This document shows positions 59,282-64,000 of a stretch of DNA of 64,000 bases, in pieces (positions within the stretch are counted from its first letter, which is position 1; every line of letters begins with the position of its first letter). A model generated the notes under the pieces. It did not search any database, had not been told where the DNA came from, and saw only the letters and a program-made list of their open reading frames with translations. The translations under genes and the position numbers were made by a program. Source of the stretch: CAITSH01 sp945892985 (GTDB lineage: Bacteria; Pseudomonadota; Gammaproteobacteria; Burkholderiales; SG8-39); the NCBI GenBank assembly GCA_945892985.1, contig CAMDDU010000020.1, positions 10,823-74,822 on the forward strand, written 5' to 3'.

Positions 59282-60244
59282 CTATTCGAGCTTGATGCCC
59301 GAATCTTTGATCACCTTCGCCCACTTGGCTTTTTCACCTGCAATCCAGGCGGCGAGTGCTTCGGGCGTGTCGGTAAGCACCTCGGCACCCTGCCCCAACA
59401 GACGCTCTTTCATGTCTGCGCTGCCAAGGATGCGTGACAGCTCGCTGTTGAGCCTCGCCACAACATCGCGCGGCGTTCCCGCCGGCGCTAGAACGCCCTG
59501 CCAGGATCCGCTCAAAAAACCGGGTACAAATTCGCCAATCGTCGGCACATCCGGAATCTGCGCGACACGCTTTGCCCCGGAAACCGCGAGGATGCGTATC
59601 TTGCCGGCCTTGACCTGCGGGTAGGTGGCGATCATGCCGTTCATGATCAGGTTGGCCTGCCCCGCAGCCACATCAGTGACCGCCTGGGAACCGCCCTTGT
59701 AGTGAATGAAGGTCCATTGCGAACCGCTGCGCAGGGCGAGGTCGACGCCGGCAAGATGCGGCGCACCGCCCAGCCCGGATGTGGCGAAATTGAGTCTGCC
59801 CGGATTGGCCTTGGCGTGGGCGATGAGCTCGGTGACCGTGTTCACCGGAACCGACGGGTGGACGCCCAGAACATGCGGCGAATAGGCGACAAAATTGACC
59901 GCGGCAAAATCCTTCACCGGGTCGAACGCCATGTTGGGATACACGCTGGGGTTGATGGCGAGCGCACCAAGGTCGGTCAGCAACAGCGTATAGCCGTCGG
60001 GGGCCGAGCGCGCCACAAATTCGGCGCCCACGTTGCCATTTGCACCGGGCTTTGCCTCCACGATGACCGGCTGACCCCAGGCCTCGGAAAGCTTGGCGCC
60101 GATCTGGCGCGCCAGGATATCCGAGGTGCCACCGGCGGCAAAGGGCACGATCAGGCGTATGGGTTTGTTCGGATAGCCCTGCGCAAACAAGCTCGTTGCA
60201 AACAGCGCGAGCGCAAGCCCTGCAAACAATTTTGGCAGCTTCAT
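59282..60244 (-). CDS. Tripartite tricarboxylate transporter substrate-binding protein (Bug/TctC)
   Basis: Second Bug-family periplasmic binding protein, 320 residues, with signal peptide MKLPKLFAGLALALFATSLFAQ. The mature start GYPNKPIRLIVPFAAGGTSDILAR and the VEAKPGANGNVGAEFVARSAPDGYTLL segment are typical. It follows the semialdehyde dehydrogenase (130-bp gap) on the same strand and near a FadR-type regulator, so a sugar acid or C5/C6 diacid ligand is a plausible inference. TctA/TctB partners are absent. Confidence 0.92.
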   Translation of the reverse strand: MKLPKLFAGLALALFATSLFAQGYPNKPIRLIVPFAAGGTSDILARQIGAKLSEAWGQPVIVEAKPGANGNVGAEFVARSAPDGYTLLLTDLGALAINPSVYPNMAFDPVKDFAAVNFVAYSPHVLGVHPSVPVNTVTELIAHAKANPGRLNFATSGLGGAPHLAGVDLALRSGSQWTFIHYKGGSQAVTDVAAGQANLIMNGMIATYPQVKAGKIRILAVSGAKRVAQIPDVPTIGEFVPGFLSGSWQGVLAPAGTPRDVVARLNSELSRILGSADMKERLLGQGAEVLTDTPEALAAWIAGEKAKWAKVIKDSGIKLE

Positions 60245-60373
60245 TTCCCCTCCTCCATTGCGGCATGTGCCGCTTTTTGAAGCGCGCTTTACAGCGCCCG
60301 CTTCAATCCCCTTGATTCCTTCGCGCTACCCCGCCACTGCTGACACGGGCTGCCAAAGGATTCCCGCAAAAAC

Positions 60374-61816
60374 CTAGGCACCGACGTATGCCGTCTTGAC
60401 CGAGGTGTAGAACTCACGCGCATAGCTGCCCTGCTCGCGTGAACCGTAAGACGAGCCCTTGCGTCCACCGAAAGGCACATGATAGTCCACGCCCGCCGTG
60501 GGCAGGTTGACCATGACCATGCCGGCTTGCGAATGGCGCTTGAAGTGTGCGGCGTACTTGAGCGAGGTGGTGGCAATGCCAGAAGACAGGCCAAAAGCGG
60601 TGTCATTGGCCACAGCCAGCGCCTCATCGTAATCCTTGACGCGCATCACGCTCACCACAGGTCCAAAAATCTCTTCACGATTGACCCGCATGTCCGCGCT
60701 GGTTTCGGTAAAGAGCGCCGGCGCGAAGTAAAAACCCTCGCTATCGCGCTTCAAGCGCTCGCCGCCGGCGAGAAGTTTCGCCCCCTCTTTTTTGCCGATC
60801 TCGACGTAGGACAAATCCTGCTCCAGTTGCTCGAGGCTCGCCACCGGTCCGATGTCGGTGCCATCCTTGAGTGCGTTGTCGATTTTCAGGCCCTTCATGC
60901 GCTCGGCCAGCGCGGCGACAAAACGGTCGTGAATACCGGCTGTGACGATCAGCCGGCTCGCCGCTGTGCAACGCTGCCCGGTGGAGAAAAACGCACTTTG
61001 CGCCGACAGTTCAACGGCGAGCTTCAGGTCGGCATCATCCAGAATGACCTGCGGGTTCTTGCCGCCCATTTCCAGCTGCACCTTGGCCAGACGCGCGCTA
61101 CAGGCCTCTGCCACGCGCTTGCCCACCGCAACCGAGCCGGTAAAGCTGACAGCGTTAATGCGCGGGTCGGTAAGCAAGGCCTCGCCCACCACACTGCCGC
61201 GGCCCATCACCAGATTGAACACACCGGCCGGCAGGCCGGCGCGCGAAATAATCTCGGCCAAGGCCCAGGCGCAACCGGGCACCAGGTCGGCGGGTTTCAT
61301 CACCACGCAGTTGCCATAGGCGAGCGCAGGGGCGATTTTCCAGGCCGGGATGGCAATGGGGAAGTTCCACGGCGTGATGATGCCCACCACACCAACCGGC
61401 TCGCGCGTGATTTCCACGGTAACGCCGGGGCGCACAGAAGGCATCACCTCGCCGCCGGGGCGCAGGGCCTCACCGGCAAAGTATTTGAATATGTAACCGG
61501 CACGCGCCGCCTCGCCTATACCCTCGGCACGCGTTTTGCCCTCTTCGCGCGACAGCAGCGTGCCCAACTCGTCCTTGCGCGCAATGATTTCCGTGCCGAT
61601 GCGATCGAGCGCGTCAAAGCGCGCCTGCGGCGTGGAAACAGACCAGCCTGGGAAAGCCGTCACCGCCGCGGCCATCGCCAGCTCCACCTGGGCCTTGTCA
61701 GCGCCGGCATATTCACCGACCACGTCCGACAGGTCGGAGGGATTGATGTCCTTGGTGGCACGCGCGCCGTCTTTCCACTCGCCGCCGATGTAGTTTTTGT
61801 GCAGGGTTTCAGCCAT
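60374..61816 (-). CDS. Aldehyde dehydrogenase, probable 2-oxoglutarate semialdehyde dehydrogenase
   Basis: NAD(P)-dependent aldehyde dehydrogenase, 480 residues. Catalytic residues are Asn151 (TPWNFP), Glu249 (LEMGGKNP) and Cys283 (GQRCTAASR). The family resembles alpha-ketoglutaric semialdehyde dehydrogenase, the last step in oxidative breakdown of hexuronates, aldarates and L-arabinose. Uronate dehydrogenase is divergent at the same locus and a FadR-type regulator lies between, which supports this substrate. By sequence alone succinic semialdehyde would also be possible. Confidence 0.87.
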   Translation of the reverse strand: MAETLHKNYIGGEWKDGARATKDINPSDLSDVVGEYAGADKAQVELAMAAAVTAFPGWSVSTPQARFDALDRIGTEIIARKDELGTLLSREEGKTRAEGIGEAARAGYIFKYFAGEALRPGGEVMPSVRPGVTVEITREPVGVVGIITPWNFPIAIPAWKIAPALAYGNCVVMKPADLVPGCAWALAEIISRAGLPAGVFNLVMGRGSVVGEALLTDPRINAVSFTGSVAVGKRVAEACSARLAKVQLEMGGKNPQVILDDADLKLAVELSAQSAFFSTGQRCTAASRLIVTAGIHDRFVAALAERMKGLKIDNALKDGTDIGPVASLEQLEQDLSYVEIGKKEGAKLLAGGERLKRDSEGFYFAPALFTETSADMRVNREEIFGPVVSVMRVKDYDEALAVANDTAFGLSSGIATTSLKYAAHFKRHSQAGMVMVNLPTAGVDYHVPFGGRKGSSYGSREQGSYAREFYTSVKTAYVGA

Positions 61817-61951
61817 GTCTTTGCGTTTCTTTAAAAAAATTCAGGGAGAGTCGGGGGAAACAGCGTGCTGGCAAAGCCACCGGATTCAGGCCGGGGCATC
61901 GCTTTTAAGTGTCGCAGAAGCGACACGCCAAATCCAGAAACAATACAAGTT

Positions 61952-61965
61952 ATACGACAACATAC
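61952..61965 (-). promoter_or_regulatory. Candidate second operator before the dehydrogenase gene
   Basis: On the minus strand this reads GTATG, TTGT, CGTAT: a perfect left half and a 3-of-5 right half of the GTATG-N4-CATAC palindrome seen near the regulator promoter, with the same spacing. It lies about 136 bp before the dehydrogenase ATG and just after the regulator stop codon. Confidence 0.35.
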
Positions 61966-61985
61966 AACCTGTATTTTAGACCCAC

Positions 61986-62828
61986 TTATACTGCACTTTT
62001 ACCCTCATGTGAACGTGTCATCGTCGCGCTGCGGCCATCATGCGCCCGCTTCAAACGCTCGCGACTGTTACCCAGATGGGTGCGCATGGCCGCCCGCGCC
62101 GCCTCCGGATCACTGCGCTCTATGGCAGCAAAAATATCCTCATGCTCGCGGTTGACGCGGCGCAGGTAATCGGCGCCCTCCTCGCGCTGGAACTGGGCGG
62201 TGTTGATACGCGTGCGCGGAATGTGCGCCGGCCCGAGCTCGCCCATCAAGTCGGCCAGATAGCGGTTGCCTGAGGCGAGCGCGACCTGGCGGTGAAACTC
62301 ATAGTCGGGCCGCACCGCGTCCTCCTCGCGATCAACACAGGTGGCGAACTCATCCAGCGCGCGGCGCATCGCGGCCAGCTGCAGGCTATTACGGCGCGTC
62401 GCCGCCAGCGCGGCGGACTCGGTTTCCAGACTGATCCGCAGCTCCAGCACCTCCAGCACATCGCGGATGGTGGCGAGCTCGGGCAGGGCCAGCTTGAGCG
62501 GACCGTTGACGCGCGCATCAAGTACAAAGGTGCCTATGCCGTGGCGCGTGTCGACCAGGCCGCCGGCCTGCAGCCGCGAGATCGCTTCTCTAACCACGGT
62601 ACGGCTGACGCCGTAGGCGCGCATGATTTCCGCCTCGGTCGGCAGCTTGTCGCCCGGACGCAGCTCACGCCACTGGATGCGCTCGGACAGGCTTGCCACC
62701 AGTTGCTGCGTGAGATTGCGTCCGCGCGGGGATTTGTCCGGCGATGACAGCAAAGCGCCCGCGACTGCAGGTGCGGGCGCTTCGACGTGCGGCGGAACTT
62801 CAATTGTTTGGCGGCGGGGACTTGACAT
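61986..62828 (-). CDS. FadR-family (GntR) transcriptional regulator
   Basis: 280-residue regulator. A 30-residue hydrophilic extension precedes the winged helix (GDKLPTEAEIMRAYGVSRTVVREAISRLQAGGLVDTRHGIGTFV, about 58-102), and an all-helical FCD ligand domain follows, whose Asp and His residues (DYEFHRQVALASGNRYL near 182) often bind a metal and a carboxylate effector. FCD regulators typically sense sugar acids. It is upstream of the semialdehyde dehydrogenase and divergent from uronate dehydrogenase. Start ATG 62828 has a weak ribosome site. Confidence 0.92.
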   Translation of the reverse strand: MSSPRRQTIEVPPHVEAPAPAVAGALLSSPDKSPRGRNLTQQLVASLSERIQWRELRPGDKLPTEAEIMRAYGVSRTVVREAISRLQAGGLVDTRHGIGTFVLDARVNGPLKLALPELATIRDVLEVLELRISLETESAALAATRRNSLQLAAMRRALDEFATCVDREEDAVRPDYEFHRQVALASGNRYLADLMGELGPAHIPRTRINTAQFQREEGADYLRRVNREHEDIFAAIERSDPEAARAAMRTHLGNSRERLKRAHDGRSATMTRSHEGKSAV

Positions 62829-62865
62829 GGCCAGATGCAGGCACCGTATAATAAAAATTGGAGAG

Positions 62866-62879
62866 GTATGATGACATAC
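62866..62879. promoter_or_regulatory. Palindromic candidate operator between gntR and udh
   Basis: GTATG, ATGA, CATAC is a perfect 5-bp inverted repeat with a 4-bp centre. It lies 38 bp before the regulator start and just upstream of a TATTAT-like -10 on that strand (62846-62856), in the 239-bp divergent spacer with uronate dehydrogenase. The position fits autoregulation and joint control by the FCD regulator. Confidence 0.5.
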
Positions 62880-63067
62880 AAAACAAAACTCACAAAGCTA
62901 AGCTGACGATAACAAATAACATCCAACAACACTGTAGCGAGTTACTCTGAGCACGGCATCAAGTCCCTAGCTTCAAGCCCATAGTCGGCAGATCGCAAGC
63001 AATCAAGCCGGCTCACCCCTTCCCCAAATCCCGTCCCGCCGAACAAGCGCAGCCAATCCGGAATCCC

Positions 63068-63874
63068 ATGCCCGCATCCCAACTGAACCGCCTGCTCATC
63101 ACCGGCGCTGCCGGCGCCCTCGGCCGCGTACTGCGCCAAAAACTCAAGCCCGATGCCACCGTCATGCGACTCTCGGACCGCGTCCCGCTGGGTGGCGCAG
63201 CCGCCGCAGAAGAACTGGTTGTCTGCGACCTCGCCGACAAACAGGCGGTCGAGGATCTGCTGAAAAACGTCGACGCCGTGGTCCACCTCGGGGGCATCTC
63301 GGTCGAGGGTCCTTGGGAGCCCATACTGCAGTCGAACATCATCGGCATGTACAACCTCTACGAAGCCGCACGCAAGAACGGCGTCAAGCGCGTGATCTTC
63401 GCCAGTTCCAACCACGCCGTCGGCTTTTACCACCAAGACCAAACCATAGACGCCACCGCGCCGCAACGCCCCGACGGCTATTACGGCCTCTCCAAATGCT
63501 TCGGTGAAGACTTGTCGCGCTTTTACTTTGACCGCTACGGTATCGAAACGGTGTGCATGCGCATCGGCTCGTCCTTCCCCGAACCGCAGGACCGGCGCAT
63601 GCTGATCACCTGGCTGTCCTATGACGACCTCGCCCAACTGGTGCGCCGTGCACTGTTCACGCCCAAGGTCGGCCACACCATCGTCTTTGCCACCTCCGAC
63701 AATCGCGACAGCTTTTGGGACAACAGCAAGGCGGCGCACCTGGACTGGAAACCCAAAGACAGCGCCGAACCCTTTCGCGCAAAACTGGAAGCCGCCCCGC
63801 CCCTCCCCGCCGCAGACGCGCTGATGATTTACCAGGGCGGCCGCTACACTACGGCCGGTCCCTACGAAAATTGA
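63068..63874 (+). CDS. udh: Uronate dehydrogenase
   Basis: NAD-dependent short-chain/extended dehydrogenase oxidising galacturonate or glucuronate to the aldaric acid lactone. The 268 residues have TGAAGALG at 12-19 (NAD loop), Asp36-type specificity residue (LSD), HLGGIS near 73 and the catalytic Tyr139-x3-Lys143 (YYGLSK) with SSN upstream. The C-terminal TSDNRDSFWDN segment is typical of uronate dehydrogenases. It is divergent from the FadR-type regulator and is followed after 91 bp by another plus-strand gene. Confidence 0.92.
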   Translation: MPASQLNRLLITGAAGALGRVLRQKLKPDATVMRLSDRVPLGGAAAAEELVVCDLADKQAVEDLLKNVDAVVHLGGISVEGPWEPILQSNIIGMYNLYEAARKNGVKRVIFASSNHAVGFYHQDQTIDATAPQRPDGYYGLSKCFGEDLSRFYFDRYGIETVCMRIGSSFPEPQDRRMLITWLSYDDLAQLVRRALFTPKVGHTIVFATSDNRDSFWDNSKAAHLDWKPKDSAEPFRAKLEAAPPLPAADALMIYQGGRYTTAGPYEN

Positions 63875-63965
63875 CAGAGCTGGACGCGCAACCCGCCCCC
63901 CCTCCCAAAAACACACACACAACAATATCAACCAGGCTCCACCCACCGCCACAAGGAGGATTCAC

Positions 63966-64000
63966 ATGAACCTGAGCACCAGCAGCACCAACCACAACAC
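63966..64000 (+). CDS. Start of a gene cut by the right window edge
   Basis: An ATG at 63966 lies six bases after a strong AAGGAGG (63953-63959) and opens a frame MNLSTSSTNHN to the edge. Only 11 codons are visible, so no identification is possible. From its place after uronate dehydrogenase on the same strand it is likely to belong to the same sugar-acid operon. Confidence 0.5.
   Translation, partial: MNLSTSSTNHN

Noticed and set aside
60479..61834. 451-codon plus-strand frame opposite the aldehyde dehydrogenase
   Set aside because: The minus-strand dehydrogenase has all catalytic residues; the plus frame is a shadow.
62942..63952. 336-codon minus-strand frame opposite uronate dehydrogenase
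   Set aside because: The plus-strand dehydrogenase is clearly the coding frame; the minus frame is Gly/Val/Asp-rich without a domain.
1..64000. CRISPR arrays, insertion sequences, prophage or attachment sites
   Set aside because: No regularly spaced repeats, transposase, integrase or phage genes were found; the tRNA-Leu has no partial duplicate nearby that I can see.

Overview
The window is about 60 percent GC and reads as an ordinary chromosomal segment of a betaproteobacterium (Burkholderiales, Rhodocyclales or Nitrosomonadales; the order cannot be fixed by eye). Reasons: the tpiA-secG-tRNA-Leu(GAG)-nuoA-to-N arrangement, a Tat-exported high-potential iron-sulfur protein, two TctC/Bug-type binding proteins, and the glmM-folP-ftsH-rlmE-yhbY / greA-carB-carA-dapB-bamE-fur order. 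No phage, insertion sequence or CRISPR array was seen.

Layout. 1-14.1 kb (minus): the 14-gene complex I operon nuoA-N, running off the left edge inside nuoN. 14.2-15.5 kb (minus): tRNA-Leu, secG, tpiA. 15.8-20.2 kb (minus): dtd, then pstSCAB with a well-placed Pho box in front of pstS. 20.3-33.8 kb: housekeeping (glmM, folP, ftsH, rlmE, yhbY, greA, carB, carA, dapB, bamE, fur) plus a UPF0016/GDT1 cation exporter. 33.9-46.8 kb: a phosphorus block. 46.9-54.7 kb: an outer-membrane-like protein, yaeQ, a DUF1415 protein, a small basic protein, hrpA, an AstE-like deacylase and HiPIP. 55.1-58.4 kb: a TctC-bicupin pair, a hairpin-rich spacer and a Phd/RelE-type toxin-antitoxin pair. 58.6-64 kb: ribE, then a sugar-acid catabolic locus (TctC, semialdehyde dehydrogenase, FadR-type regulator, uronate dehydrogenase).

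The main discovery is the phosphorus block. Polyphosphate metabolism (ppk1, ppx, a two-domain PPK2 called pap here, sixA) and the phosphate signalling protein phoU lie with a three-gene operon btaA-btaB-plcP. The inferred products would strip phosphate head groups from membrane phospholipids (PlcP) and convert the diacylglycerol into the phosphorus-free betaine lipid DGTS (BtaA, BtaB). An OlsB-like ornithine-lipid acyltransferase, diacylglycerol kinase (dgkA) and a GT4 glycosyltransferase follow. Together they look like a phosphate-scavenging, polyphosphate-storing and membrane lipid-replacement programme, an assembly best known from alphaproteobacteria. Reading the upstream regions by eye I find 11-bp-period Pho-box-like direct repeats before pstS, phoU, btaA, the olsB-like gene and the glycosyltransferase. 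Four of them have a -10-like hexamer exactly 10 bp downstream; the best sequence match (15 of 18) is before the glycosyltransferase. phoB and phoR are not in the window, so this regulation is inferred.

The right end appears to be an oxidative hexuronate pathway: uronate dehydrogenase is divergent from a FadR-family regulator, a 2-oxoglutarate-semialdehyde dehydrogenase and an orphan TctC binding protein, with palindromic candidate operators near the regulator and dehydrogenase promoters. Many long antisense open frames (up to 786 codons) are high-GC shadows and were left out.
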